Below are positions 33,777 to 44,533 of a DNA stretch of 64,000 nucleotides, piece by piece (position 1 is the stretch's first letter; the number at the start of each line of letters is the position of its first letter). Below the pieces are notes generated by a model. The model saw only the letters and a program-made list of their open reading frames with translations. It ran no database searches and was not told the DNA's origin. The stretch spans positions 1-64,000 of the forward strand of contig VXLV01000076.1 of the NCBI GenBank assembly GCA_009841405.1, written 5' to 3'. The translations under genes were made by a program, and so were the position numbers. The DNA is from Chloroflexota bacterium. Lineage in GTDB: Bacteria; Chloroflexota; Anaerolineae; Aggregatilineales; Phototrophicaceae.

Positions 33777-34796
33777 TTGAGCACATTACTTGAGGTCAAC
33801 GACCTTGTCGTCAGGTTCTATACACAAGAAGGCACCGTCTATGCAGTAAACGGCGTGTCCTTTGATCTCGAGGAAGGCGAGACGCTTGGCATAGTGGGCG
33901 AAAGCGGCAGCGGCAAAAGCGTGAGCTGCCTCGCGCTGATGGGCTTGATTCCCAGCCCGCCCGGCAAGGTGGAGTCGGGCACAGTCGTGTTTGAAGGTCG
34001 CGACCTGCTGACGCTCAAGCCGGACCAGATGCGGCTCATCCGCGGCAAAGAAATCGCAATGATCTTTCAAGATCCGATGACATCTTTGAATCCCGTGCTT
34101 ACAATCGGCACGCAAATCACTGAGTCGCTGAAGTTGCATGAGGGCATGAATACGACGCAGTCGCGCAAACGGGCGGCCGATCTGCTGGACCTGGTCGGCA
34201 TTCCCGACGCTTATAGGCGGCTGGACGACTATCCGCACCAATTTTCCGGTGGCATGCGCCAGCGCGTGATGATCGCGATGGGCTTATCCTGTAATCCCAA
34301 ACTGCTGATCGCCGATGAGCCAACGACCGCGCTTGACGTCACGATTCAGGCGCAGATCATTGAGCTGGTCAAGCAGCTCAAGGACGAATTCAATATGGCG
34401 ATGATTTGGATCACGCATGATTTGGGCGTGGTGGCTGGCATCGCCGACCGTATCCAGGTGATGTACGGCGGCCGCATCATGGAGTCGGGGTCGTCGCACG
34501 AGGTCTTCCGCGACAGTCGCCATCCCTACACTGTGGGCTTGCTGGGGTCACTGCCGCGGCTGGATTCCAGCGGCGAAGAAAAGCTGACGCAAATCGAGGG
34601 GTCGCCGCCGGATATGCGCAACGAGCCGGAAGGATGTCCCTTTGCGCCACGCTGCGACGTACGCGAGCAATTGCAACTGGAGAAATGCTGGGACGAGCGG
34701 CCGCCGCTTGAGACGGTTCCCGATGCCAGTGGCGCGGAAGCGCACATCATGTCCTGTTGGGCCGATATCCGCGAGGGGGTAGCAGAAAATGTCTAG
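33777..34796 (+). CDS. Oligopeptide/dipeptide ABC transporter ATPase (OppD/DppD-like)
   Basis: ATPase of 339 aa. Walker A is [10 protein letters not shown], the Q-loop [11 protein letters not shown], the signature FSGGMRQRV, Walker [13 protein letters not shown] and the switch His in WITHDLG. The C-terminal oligopeptide-transporter extension contains the Cys pattern CPFAPRC. It would power peptide or oligosaccharide uptake together with the next gene. The start is TTG at 33777 with AAGGAGGG 7 nt before it. Permease and binding-protein genes are absent nearby. Confidence 0.9.
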   Translation: MSTLLEVNDLVVRFYTQEGTVYAVNGVSFDLEEGETLGIVGESGSGKSVSCLALMGLIPSPPGKVESGTVVFEGRDLLTLKPDQMRLIRGKEIAMIFQDPMTSLNPVLTIGTQITESLKLHEGMNTTQSRKRAADLLDLVGIPDAYRRLDDYPHQFSGGMRQRVMIAMGLSCNPKLLIADEPTTALDVTIQAQIIELVKQLKDEFNMAMIWITHDLGVVAGIADRIQVMYGGRIMESGSSHEVFRDSRHPYTVGLLGSLPRLDSSGEEKLTQIEGSPPDMRNEPEGCPFAPRCDVREQLQLEKCWDERPPLETVPDASGAEAHIMSCWADIREGVAENV

Positions 34797-35817
34797 TCCA
34801 GCCATGGTCGCCGACGAGCGCAAAACACGCGATGGGGACGATTACATCCTCGAAGTCAGCAATCTCAAAAAGCACTTCCCGATTTCGTCCGGCATCGTTT
34901 TCCAGCGCCAAGTTGGGGCAGTTCGCGCGGTGGATGGCATCAGCTTCAATGTGATCCGCGGCGAAACTCTCGGCCTGGTCGGCGAATCCGGTTGTGGCAA
35001 GAGCACGACCGGGCGCACGATTCTGCAGCTATATCGGCCTACGGAAGGCAGCGTCAAATTCGAGGGCCAGGAATTATCGACTATGGCCGGCAACGACTTG
35101 CGACAGATGCGCCGGCGCATGCAAATCATTTTTCAGGACCCGTTCGCGTCGCTGAATCCGCGCATGACCGTCGGCAGCATCGTCAGCGAGCCGCTGCAAA
35201 TCCACAAGATGTACGCCAACAAGCAAGAGCGGCAGCAATACGTCGAGCAATTGATGGAGCGCGTGGGGCTGAATCCTTACTTCATCAATCGCTATCCGCA
35301 CGAATTCTCGGGCGGGCAGCGGCAGCGCATCGGCATCGCCCGCGCGCTGGCGTTGCAGCCCAGCTTCATCGTCGCCGACGAGCCGATCTCGGCGCTTGAT
35401 GTGTCAATTCAGGCGCAGGTGGTGAACTTGATGGAAGAGCTGCAAGACGAGCTGGGCTTGACTTACCTCTTCATCGCGCACGACCTCAGCATGGTGCGCC
35501 ATATCTGCGACCGCGTCGCGGTGATGTACCTGGGCAAGATTGTCGAGCTGGGGCCGGTTGACGAAGTCTACGATAACCCGCAGCATCCTTATACGCAGGC
35601 GCTGCTCTCGGCGGTGCCGGTGCCCGACCCGGTCGTGGAGGACAATCGCCAGCGCATCATCATCTCCGGCGATTTGCCCAACCCGGCCAACCCGCCGACC
35701 GGCTGCAATTTCAATACGCGCTGTCCGGTTGTCTTCGACTTGTGCTATCAGGAGCCCGATCCGCCGCTGATCGAGGTGCGGCCGGATCACTACGTGAGCT
35801 GCCATCGGGTAGTTTAG
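34789..35817 (+). CDS. Oligopeptide/dipeptide ABC transporter ATPase (OppF/DppF-like)
   Basis: ATPase of 342 aa, partner of the previous gene, with which it overlaps by 8 nt. Walker A is [11 protein letters not shown], the signature [10 protein letters not shown], Walker [13 protein letters not shown] and the switch His in FIAHDLS. The C-terminal extension has CNFNTRC, which in some relatives helps bind a 4Fe-4S cluster. The two ATPases would form a heterodimer beneath a permease pair encoded elsewhere. Confidence 0.9.
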   Translation: MSSPAMVADERKTRDGDDYILEVSNLKKHFPISSGIVFQRQVGAVRAVDGISFNVIRGETLGLVGESGCGKSTTGRTILQLYRPTEGSVKFEGQELSTMAGNDLRQMRRRMQIIFQDPFASLNPRMTVGSIVSEPLQIHKMYANKQERQQYVEQLMERVGLNPYFINRYPHEFSGGQRQRIGIARALALQPSFIVADEPISALDVSIQAQVVNLMEELQDELGLTYLFIAHDLSMVRHICDRVAVMYLGKIVELGPVDEVYDNPQHPYTQALLSAVPVPDPVVEDNRQRIIISGDLPNPANPPTGCNFNTRCPVVFDLCYQEPDPPLIEVRPDHYVSCHRVV

Positions 35818-35860
35818 TTCGCGAAACCTCGCTCATCGTTGCGGTCATAATGGACGCGCG

Positions 35861-36868
35861 ATGACTACCATCGGCGCATACTTGCCTTCACAGATATGGC
35901 GAAGTTGGACTCCGGCTGAGGCGGAGATTGAGCTTGCCCGGTACAAGGGCTATGGCATAAACGCGATCTTTGCGGAAGCGGATCATTACCGGCGCGATAT
36001 CATTGCGATAGCCCAGAATCACGGCTTACGCTTTTACGGCGGAATGGCCTGCTTCAACAACAGCGATGCGCTTGCGCAGAATCCCAACCTGCATCCCGTC
36101 GGCCGCGATGGAAGGCGACGCCCGAAAATGAACTGGTATGTTGGCATCACGCCGACATGCCAAGCGTATGCTCAGGCACGACTCAACACGCTAACGGAAA
36201 TGGCGCGGTCATACCAGCTGGACGGCGTCTGGCTGGATTTCATTCGCTGGCCGCTGCACTGGGAACGTGAATTGCGCGCTGATACGCCGACGCCCTTGGA
36301 AGCGAGCTTCGACGAACACACGCTCAGTCGCTTTGTGGAATACGCGGCTGTTGATATCCCCACCGGCACGACGAGCCAGAAGGCCGACTGGATATTGAGC
36401 GAGCGCAAGGCCGAGTGGATAGACTTCAAATGCGCGATTATCACCGACTTTGTCGCGCGGGCGAAAGCCATCGTCGATACACATTTGCCAGGAAAGCCCT
36501 TGGGACTGGATATCGTGCCGGCCAGACCTCCGCAGCGAGAGCGCCTGCTTGGTCAACGGCTGCGTGACCTATCAGCATACGCTGACTGTTTCTCGCCGAT
36601 GCTGTATCATCATGCGCTGGGTTTCTCGACCGAATGGATGTCGGAACGACTTGATGACATGGCGGCGCAGTCGGATAGGCCACTGATTCCCTTTGTGCAG
36701 GTTGACGCCTTTGTCGATGAGGACGGGCCCTTTTCCGCGCGGGATTGGGAGCGCGCACTGGAAGCGGTTCTGTCACATGGCAGCTGCAAGGGGCTGATCG
36801 CGTTTAGGGGAGATATGCTGCATTCAAACGGGCGCGGCCGCTCGCTGGGGAATCTGCTGCGGTACTAG
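35861..36868 (+). CDS. Putative TIM-barrel glycosyl hydrolase
   Basis: Protein of 335 aa with features of uncharacterised barrel glycosidases: YKGYGINAIFAEADHYR near the start, DGVWLDFIRWPLHWE at about residues 125-140 with an acidic Asp at the end of a strand, LGLDIVPARPP and FSPMLYHHALG. The family members I recall are putative glycoside hydrolases without a known substrate. No signal peptide is present. It starts 43 nt after the ABC ATPase pair and may share its transcript, so it could process an imported oligosaccharide. Confidence 0.6.
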   Translation: MTTIGAYLPSQIWRSWTPAEAEIELARYKGYGINAIFAEADHYRRDIIAIAQNHGLRFYGGMACFNNSDALAQNPNLHPVGRDGRRRPKMNWYVGITPTCQAYAQARLNTLTEMARSYQLDGVWLDFIRWPLHWERELRADTPTPLEASFDEHTLSRFVEYAAVDIPTGTTSQKADWILSERKAEWIDFKCAIITDFVARAKAIVDTHLPGKPLGLDIVPARPPQRERLLGQRLRDLSAYADCFSPMLYHHALGFSTEWMSERLDDMAAQSDRPLIPFVQVDAFVDEDGPFSARDWERALEAVLSHGSCKGLIAFRGDMLHSNGRGRSLGNLLRY

Positions 36869-36974
36869 TTGGGGCGAGGCGGCAAGCTTGGGCTACCGTT
36901 GATCGCCGCACGCCGGGATCATTTCGTGGGTTATCATCGAGTAACGTACAAGCGAGAATGGTGAGAGGCTTCTG

Positions 36975-37325
36975 ATGTCAAGTGTCACCCTTCCTGGCGT
37001 TAGAGACTTATATGTTCCAGTGATGTTGGCAATACGCAAACACGGTAGTGAAAGCGACAACGATGCAATCGCTGATGAAGTTGTTGATTTGCTAGATATT
37101 ACAGAAGAGCAATTGGCGGTTACGTATAATCCGCCGAGGGACAGAGAGTCGAAGGTGCTATCCCGCTTGATCTGGGCTCGGTCTCATCTAAAGATCGCTG
37201 CGTATCTGTATAGTCCGCGCAGAACCGTTTGGAAGATGACTGAAAAAGCTCGTCGAATTCGACATTTTGATCGCGATGAGCTAATTCAAGCTGTTGTGGA
37301 AGCAAGGGCCAGGCGCGGTTATTGA
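36975..37325 (+). CDS. Stand-alone Mrr N-terminal winged-helix-like protein
   Basis: Protein of 116 aa that resembles the N-terminal DNA-binding domain of Mrr-type restriction enzymes: VRDLYVPVMLAIRKHG, then IADEVVDLLDITEEQL, WARSHLKIAAYLYSPRRTVWKMTEKA. The catalytic Mrr domain is absent; the frame stops and nothing similar follows. GAGAGG precedes the ATG by 6 nt. It is convergent with the DUF1883 gene in the same AT-richer patch. It may be a truncated nuclease, or a small regulator built from the same fold. Confidence 0.6.
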   Translation: MSSVTLPGVRDLYVPVMLAIRKHGSESDNDAIADEVVDLLDITEEQLAVTYNPPRDRESKVLSRLIWARSHLKIAAYLYSPRRTVWKMTEKARRIRHFDRDELIQAVVEARARRGY

Positions 37326-37381
37326 TGTAGGATTTTCAACCAGCGTGTAGCTAACGTCTGTGTGGATGTGGCTGAGTTATT

Positions 37382-37663
37382 TTAACCGGATACAGCTTCC
37401 CCAGAAATTACACGCGCAGACGAACCGACTTCCCCGGCATAGCCGGCGAGATCTACAGCTACAAGCCAGTGCCCGGGATATGGGATCTCCAACTGTACCG
37501 GTGAAGTCTTATAATGACCGCCGTGAGACTTGTGACGTCGACCGGAACGATAAAAGCGGAAGTTGGCGCTGTCCATCAGTCGGACGTATGCAGCGCTGGT
37601 TAGGCTGACCTCGACGATCTCGCCACCACTCATTTGTCCTAAGTCATGCTTAATGAACTGCAT
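37382..37663 (-). CDS. DUF1883-family protein
   Basis: Small beta-rich protein of 93 aa that matches DUF1883: it begins MQFIKHDLGQMSGGEIVEV and has the FYRSGRRHKSHGGHY loop and the GHWLVAVDLAGYAG segment. In other bacteria, as I recall, DUF1883 can be fused to the N-terminus of a TIR domain. Here a TIR protein is encoded 115 nt upstream on the same strand, so this looks like the split form of that architecture. AGGA lies 8 nt before the ATG. Confidence 0.75.
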   Translation of the reverse strand: MQFIKHDLGQMSGGEIVEVSLTSAAYVRLMDSANFRFYRSGRRHKSHGGHYKTSPVQLEIPYPGHWLVAVDLAGYAGEVGSSARVISGEAVSG

Positions 37664-37777
37664 TGGCGAAATCCTGTCTGCTCAACACCTACCAAGAATT
37701 ATAGCACACTTCTAGTTTAGTCAGGTCAACGGGAAGCGTACCAAGATGATAAAGGCTTGCTCTCTCCAACTCCTCCC

Positions 37778-38230
37778 TTATTGCATCAACAGCTCTTGAA
37801 TCGCTTCATGAATCTCGGCTGCGATTTCCATGACAGTGTAAGTATCCGTATTGAGCCCAATTATGTTCGCTAGCCAGGCGCGGAAAGCTCTGATTTCCTC
37901 TAGGGTGATATTGTGCCAGACGGGGAAAATGATGTGGTTTTTCATGACCCAAAGGTGTTCAAGCATGTTGAGTTCATGAATCGTCCACTGCTTGGCAAAA
38001 AACGCTTTGGATAAGACGATTATCCCGAAGCGACTCCCATTGATTCCTGCGTTCAACTTAGCAACCAGATTGTCGCCGATCTTTAGTTCAAACTCGTCAT
38101 ACCAGACACTCAGGCCGTGCTCTTGAAGCGCTAATGCCAGCGGCCTCGCTACGTCATCTTTGTCTTCCGATGCATGTGATAGGAAGACATCAAATGCGAA
38201 TTCGCCTTTCTTAATGAAGCGCTGCGCCAA
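37778..38230 (-). CDS. TIR-domain protein
   Basis: Stand-alone TIR domain of 150 aa. It begins AFDVFLSHASEDKDDVARPLA, continues with GLSVWYDEFELKIGD (BB-loop region) and FGIIVLSKAFFAKQW, and carries the probable NAD-hydrolysing Glu in WTIHELNML. Bacterial TIR domains commonly cleave NAD or make cyclic ADP-ribose products in anti-phage immunity. The start is TTG at 38230 with GGGAG 6 nt upstream. It lies in an AT-richer patch with DUF1883 (same strand) and an Mrr_N-like gene. Confidence 0.85.
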   Translation of the reverse strand: MAQRFIKKGEFAFDVFLSHASEDKDDVARPLALALQEHGLSVWYDEFELKIGDNLVAKLNAGINGSRFGIIVLSKAFFAKQWTIHELNMLEHLWVMKNHIIFPVWHNITLEEIRAFRAWLANIIGLNTDTYTVMEIAAEIHEAIQELLMQ

Positions 38231-38335
38231 CTCGTTCTCCCACCCATTCGTTTTAGCGAACTGTGACCTGCAAAGCGAAATGTAAACCAGGTGCAGATAG
38301 TAGCAATTTGACTTTTCAAGTGGAAGTGTGACGTC

Positions 38336-38371
38336 AAAAATGGGAAAGGGCGAGCCACCGGCCCGCCCCTT
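38336..38371 (-). terminator. Intrinsic terminator of ftsH
   Basis: On the minus strand, AAGGGGCGGGC pairs with GCTCGCCCTT (one bulge, one G-T pair) and is followed by TCCCA and a T5 run. It lies 25-60 nt after the ftsH stop and separates it from the TIR gene. Confidence 0.6.
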
Positions 38372-38395
38372 AAACGCGCCTCCGTTTGCCGCTGG

Positions 38396-40312
<1,917 letters not shown>

Positions 40313-40578
40313 GAAACGAACTCCACTCGCTTGTTAGACTGCGTGACGCCAGCAATTGGTATCCCGCCTCATTATTAAAGAGCGCCGGCGCCGACAAGAG
40401 GTGATAAATTGCCGCAGATGTCGGGGCGATTGCTCGACCTTGCGGCTGCGGCGCTAGGGCCCGGCGATTCTACTCGATTGCCCGAATCCAGGACAGCTGG
40501 TCGCTGATTATTCGCGCAGCATCCTGTATCATTAGAGGCGGACTTGGATCATCCCGCTAAAGGACAATTGACGCGCCA

Positions 40579-41232
40579 ATGGCCGACCGCAGCAACGAAG
40601 CGTGGATAGCCGCATTAGAAGCAGAAGGCCAGCCGGCGCAAGCCCAGGCGCTGGAGGACCTGCGCCGGCGATTGCGGCGAAGCATCTATTTCTATCTCAG
40701 CCAGGATCGCAGCGACCTGCGCGGGTTGGCGGCCCAGGAATTGGCGCAGATGGCCGAAGACCTGGCGCAAGACGCCACGCTGCGCGTCATGGCCAATCTG
40801 GCCAACTTCCGCGGCGAGAGCCGCTTCACCACATGGGCGAACAAGATCGCCATACGCCTGACCATCAGCGACTTGCGGCGCGCCCGCTATCGCGACTTCA
40901 GTCTGGATGAATTGACCGCTGATGGCGACCTGCTGCCCGCGTCGGCCCGGCTGGCGGGGCCGGCCTCGCCAACGCCGGAGAAGGTCGCCGAGCGCGACGA
41001 TGTGCTGGAGCGCATCGAAGCGGCGCTGCAAGAGGCGCTGACCGAGCGGCAGTATCAGGCGCTGGTAGCGGTGGCGCTGAAAGGCATCCCGATGGATGTG
41101 CTGGCCGACCGCATGGGCACGAACCGCAACGCGCTCTACAAGCTCATCCACGACGCCCGCCGCAAGCTCAAGACGCACCTCGAATCGCAGGGCATCTCGA
41201 CTGATTACATGATGAACCTATTCGGGAATTGA
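40579..41232 (+). CDS. RNA polymerase sigma factor, ECF type
   Basis: Protein of 217 aa. Region 2 shows the typical FRGESRFTTWANKIAIR followed by DLRRARYRDF, and region 4 is a helix-turn-helix near GIPMDVLADRMGTNRNALYKLIHDAR. The linker (about residues 115-140) is Pro/Ala-rich. It directs transcription of a special gene set, probably in stress. No anti-sigma gene is adjacent; the next gene is convergent. Region 4 is close to the GxxxxEIAxxLGxxxxAxxxxxxRAR pattern, with Asn-Ala-Leu at the recognition helix. Confidence 0.85.
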   Translation: MADRSNEAWIAALEAEGQPAQAQALEDLRRRLRRSIYFYLSQDRSDLRGLAAQELAQMAEDLAQDATLRVMANLANFRGESRFTTWANKIAIRLTISDLRRARYRDFSLDELTADGDLLPASARLAGPASPTPEKVAERDDVLERIEAALQEALTERQYQALVAVALKGIPMDVLADRMGTNRNALYKLIHDARRKLKTHLESQGISTDYMMNLFGN

Positions 41233-41236
41233 AGCG

Positions 41237-42667
41237 CTACTGCTTCAGCGCCATCACCGTGCCGAAGCACATTTCATCGGAAGTTCCCTCGCCCCAGACA
41301 ACATAACGCGGATTGTCCGACTGCGTATTGTCCCAGACGCAGGACATCCGCAGCACATCGCCGAAGCTGATCGTCACCGGCTCGACGAACTGGTAATGAT
41401 CCTGCCAGTGGAAATCCCAACGCGGGATATCCAGCAGCAGCAGCGAATCGTCGTCATCAGGATTCAACTCCATGCGGAAGCTGCGCCCCAATTCGTGCAT
41501 GTGGCCGAGCACGCCGTAGACAGTCAGAGGCTCGAAGAATGGCGACGGATAATCGCAGAATGCGCGGGCATTCTCGCCGGTGTTGTCGGCATAATCATCA
41601 AGCGACTGCCGGCAGCGTTCCAGACGACGGTCGGGCAATTGGCTCAAGGCGTCGCCGTATAGCTCGGCGATGCGGCGGATGGCAGCGTCCCGTTCGCACT
41701 GCGGGCCCTCGGCGCCGCTGGGGCAGGGGATTTCCACCGGCGCGTTCAAGGGAATCGTCCAGAGTTCGCGCAGGCCGGCGTCAGCGCCTTCTAACTGAAG
41801 AATGACGCGCGGATTGTCCGACTGCCGCGTCGTCCACAGGTTGTAGTGCATCTGCAAGATGATGATCTGTCCCGGCTCTATGCGGTAGCCGGCGCCCTCC
41901 GGGTAAGCGATGCCGAATGTCCCCGGTGTCCAGGTGGCGACCATGCTCCCGCCTCTCGACAGCCCGGTTGTGCCGTAGCAAGGCCAGCCCGGCCGGCCGT
42001 CGCTGCCGTCGCGCGCCTGAATCTCGGCGGCGAGCTCGCTTCCGACCAGATACAGAATGCCGTGATGCGCCATCTCCCTGACTTCGGGAATGAACTCATA
42101 GCCAGTGATGAACTGCGGCGCGTCGATCGGCAGCGGAAAGGCGAAGCAGCGATAATCGTCCAGCAGATCCGCGGCCGGCGTGTACGCTTCTTCCAGCTGC
42201 AAGCTCAAGTCCTCGCGAATCTTAATGAAGTCGAATCCCGCAGTCGGCGCGGGCGCATAATCATTTGGATCGCCCAGAGGCGCGCCCGCATTCGCCCAGG
42301 CGGCGATTGTAGCGATTTCGATATCGGAGAGGCTGCGGTCGCGCTTGAGCGGCACGTTCTCGCTTGACGGCATCCAGGGCGGCATGATGCGGTTCACCAC
42401 GTGGAAGCGAATATCTTCCGCCACCCAGGCAACATCTTCGGGATTCTCAAAGGGCGCGTAGCCGGCGATCTGCCCCTCGCTGTGGCAAGCGTTGCAGCTG
42501 GCTTCGATGATAGGCCGAACATGCGCGTGATAAGTGGGGTTCTCCGGCGCCGCGACATGGCCAAGCTCGACGGCCGTCGCGTCGTCTTCATCGTGCTCTT
42601 CGTCCCCATGCGCCAGGACTGGCAGCGCGCTGGCCAAAAGCAGCAAACACAGGACCACGTATCTCAT
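41237..42667 (-). CDS. Secreted cytochrome c fused to copper type II (PHM/DBM-like) monooxygenase
   Basis: Protein of 476 aa with a signal peptide (cut near LPVLAHG), a His/Asp-rich start, a c-type heme site CNACH at residues 58-62 and two copper domains. All six copper ligands of peptidylglycine/dopamine monooxygenases can be matched: MAHHGILY (His-His), LQMHYN (His), GHMHELG (HxH) and SDEMCFG (Met). The family hydroxylates C-H bonds using two separate coppers, O2 and an electron donor. The fused heme domain may deliver electrons in place of ascorbate. AGGAG lies 7 nt before the ATG. The substrate is unknown. Confidence 0.85.
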   Translation of the reverse strand: MRYVVLCLLLLASALPVLAHGDEEHDEDDATAVELGHVAAPENPTYHAHVRPIIEASCNACHSEGQIAGYAPFENPEDVAWVAEDIRFHVVNRIMPPWMPSSENVPLKRDRSLSDIEIATIAAWANAGAPLGDPNDYAPAPTAGFDFIKIREDLSLQLEEAYTPAADLLDDYRCFAFPLPIDAPQFITGYEFIPEVREMAHHGILYLVGSELAAEIQARDGSDGRPGWPCYGTTGLSRGGSMVATWTPGTFGIAYPEGAGYRIEPGQIIILQMHYNLWTTRQSDNPRVILQLEGADAGLRELWTIPLNAPVEIPCPSGAEGPQCERDAAIRRIAELYGDALSQLPDRRLERCRQSLDDYADNTGENARAFCDYPSPFFEPLTVYGVLGHMHELGRSFRMELNPDDDDSLLLLDIPRWDFHWQDHYQFVEPVTISFGDVLRMSCVWDNTQSDNPRYVVWGEGTSDEMCFGTVMALKQ

Positions 42668-42790
42668 TTTGATTCTCCTGCAGTCGCAGCATTCAGCCGA
42701 CAGCCATATGAACCACCAGCTACTAATTATTATACATACAGTCGCAATAATACGAAAGATGCGCGCGGGCGGGAAAGTGAGGAAGCTGAG

Positions 42791-43534
42791 CTAGCCCAGG
42801 GGGCGGCCGCCATCGACCGGGATGATGTCGCCGGTGCTGAAGCGCAACTGCGCGACCGCGGCATAGACGGCTTCGGCTACATCGTCGGCTTCGGCGATGC
42901 GCCCAAGCGGCGTCTTCGCTTCTTGCTCGGCGATGAGCGCGCGCGGCATGCTCTGGGCATAGTCGCCATTGACCCAGCCCGGCGAAACCGACAGCACGCG
43001 TATCCGCGGCGCCAGCGACCGCGCCAGCGACCGTGTCATGCTGTCCATGGCCGCTTTGCTGGCGCAATACGCGACATTGCTGCCGACGCCGGTCCGCCCG
43101 GCGATGGACGAGATATTGATGATGACGCCGCCTTCAGCCCGCATCAGCGGCGCCAGCGCGCGAATGGACGCAAACGCGCCGCGCCAGTTGACGCGGAAAA
43201 TCCGGTCGATCAGATCGTCGTCCAGCCCGTCCAGGTCGTCATGGGCGACGCCCTTGCTGATGCCGGCGTTGTTCACCAGGATGTCCAAACGGCCATACTT
43301 CTCGCTGACGGCATTGGCCAACGCGAGTTGCGCTTCGCTGTCATCGACCGGGCAGCGCAGGACCAGGTGGTTGCCGCCGGCCAGACTATTGGCGGTCGCG
43401 CGGGCTTTATCTTGATCGCTATTGTAGGTGACGACCAGCTGCGCGCCGGCGCTCGCCAGCCGTTGGCAGATGGCGCGGCCGATGCCGCCGCCCCCGCCCG
43501 TTACGACCGCGACCTTGCCGCTCAGCGTTGACAT
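42791..43534 (-). CDS. Short-chain dehydrogenase/reductase (FabG-like)
   Basis: SDR of 247 aa. The cofactor motif is VTGGGGGIGRAI, NNAGISKG follows, and the catalytic triad is present as Ser in INISSIAGR and Tyr/Lys in YCASKAA. The C-terminal GDIIPVDGGRPLG is typical. It reduces or oxidises a small carbonyl compound; candidates are beta-ketoacyl thioesters or sugar derivatives. It stands between the copper monooxygenase (123 nt upstream of that gene's start) and a phosphatase gene, in the same direction as both. Confidence 0.85.
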   Translation of the reverse strand: MSTLSGKVAVVTGGGGGIGRAICQRLASAGAQLVVTYNSDQDKARATANSLAGGNHLVLRCPVDDSEAQLALANAVSEKYGRLDILVNNAGISKGVAHDDLDGLDDDLIDRIFRVNWRGAFASIRALAPLMRAEGGVIINISSIAGRTGVGSNVAYCASKAAMDSMTRSLARSLAPRIRVLSVSPGWVNGDYAQSMPRALIAEQEAKTPLGRIAEADDVAEAVYAAVAQLRFSTGDIIPVDGGRPLG

Positions 43535-43559
43535 CAGGCGCTTCCTTCGGTTCTACGCG

Positions 43560-44243
43560 CTAGTAACTGCGCATGGCGGGCGGCAGGTGGTCAACGCGAT
43601 TCAGGTAATGCAGAATCGGTCGCCTGCCGTCGAAGTCGACCCGCGTAATGGCAGTATTGTTGTGATAATAGCGCATGGAGTAAGCTTGAGACGGCAATTG
43701 GCCGAAAATTGCTTTCAGCAGCGTGTCGAGGAAGCCGGCGTGCGAAACCATCGCAATGACCTCTTCGGAGCGGCTGCGCTTGATAAGTTCATTGGCGACC
43801 TTGATCGCGCGAAACGCGCTGTGCGCCTCGGGCTCGTAACCCAGCGCGGCATCGTACCAGCCGGCGTCGGTTATCGCGTCCGGCAGCAGATAGTCGGGGA
43901 ACTGGCTTGTGATCACCGAGCGCGACAGTCCGCCAAAACCGTCCACGCGCCCGTTCTGCCGCAGGAACATGCCGCCCTTTTCATGCAAATCCAACCAGAC
44001 CCGCGGCCGCAGATTCAGCGCTGCGCAGACAGGCTCAGTGGTCAGCAGCGAGCGGTACATCGCGCTGGTGTACAGATGGTCTATGGCAAAGGACTGCGCT
44101 TCACTGGCTAGAAAGTCCCCCAAAGCCTCTCGCTGGCGATAGCCCAGTTCGGTCAAACCGGGATCAACCTTGCGCTGGTGGATGTTCTCGGGACTCAAGG
44201 CATTGTTTTCGGATTGCGCGTGGCGGATCAAATAAACGTGCAT
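43560..44243 (-). CDS. Histidine phosphatase (phosphoglycerate-mutase-like)
   Basis: Protein of 227 aa of the histidine phosphatase superfamily. The phospho-accepting His is in LIRHAQSENN; the second catalytic His lies in AMVSHAGFLDTLL, and LYTSAMYRSLLTTEP marks the arginine/phosphate pocket. It may act on a phosphorylated sugar or nucleotide, not necessarily phosphoglycerate. ATG at 44243 has AGAGG upstream. The SDR gene starts 25 nt downstream, so the two may form an operon. Confidence 0.85.
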   Translation of the reverse strand: MHVYLIRHAQSENNALSPENIHQRKVDPGLTELGYRQREALGDFLASEAQSFAIDHLYTSAMYRSLLTTEPVCAALNLRPRVWLDLHEKGGMFLRQNGRVDGFGGLSRSVITSQFPDYLLPDAITDAGWYDAALGYEPEAHSAFRAIKVANELIKRSRSEEVIAMVSHAGFLDTLLKAIFGQLPSQAYSMRYYHNNTAITRVDFDGRRPILHYLNRVDHLPPAMRSY

Positions 44244-44533
44244 GAATGAGGCCTCTGCCGGGATCTGAGTTTCGACAACTTCCAATTATAGGTCAAACTT
44301 GGCGGAAAGTAACCCAAGGCTCGCGCGGAAAATCGCCGTCCGCGACTTGTGGGCGCGCCCCTAAGAAGTGAAGGATTCTCATAAACGGTCGAGCTGTACG
44401 GGCGTTTGAACCGCTGTGTCTACGCGCGGCGCCGAAACGCCCGCCGGTAAGTCTCCATACTCGCGGGCTAGCCGACAGAATCTGCGCTCGCTACACTGGG
44501 CGCGGCAGCCACATGGAACGGAGAGCGACGCCG

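Noticed and set aside
36975..37325. Functional Mrr restriction enzyme
   Set aside because: The catalytic PD-(D/E)XK domain is missing and no fragment of it follows the stop codon.
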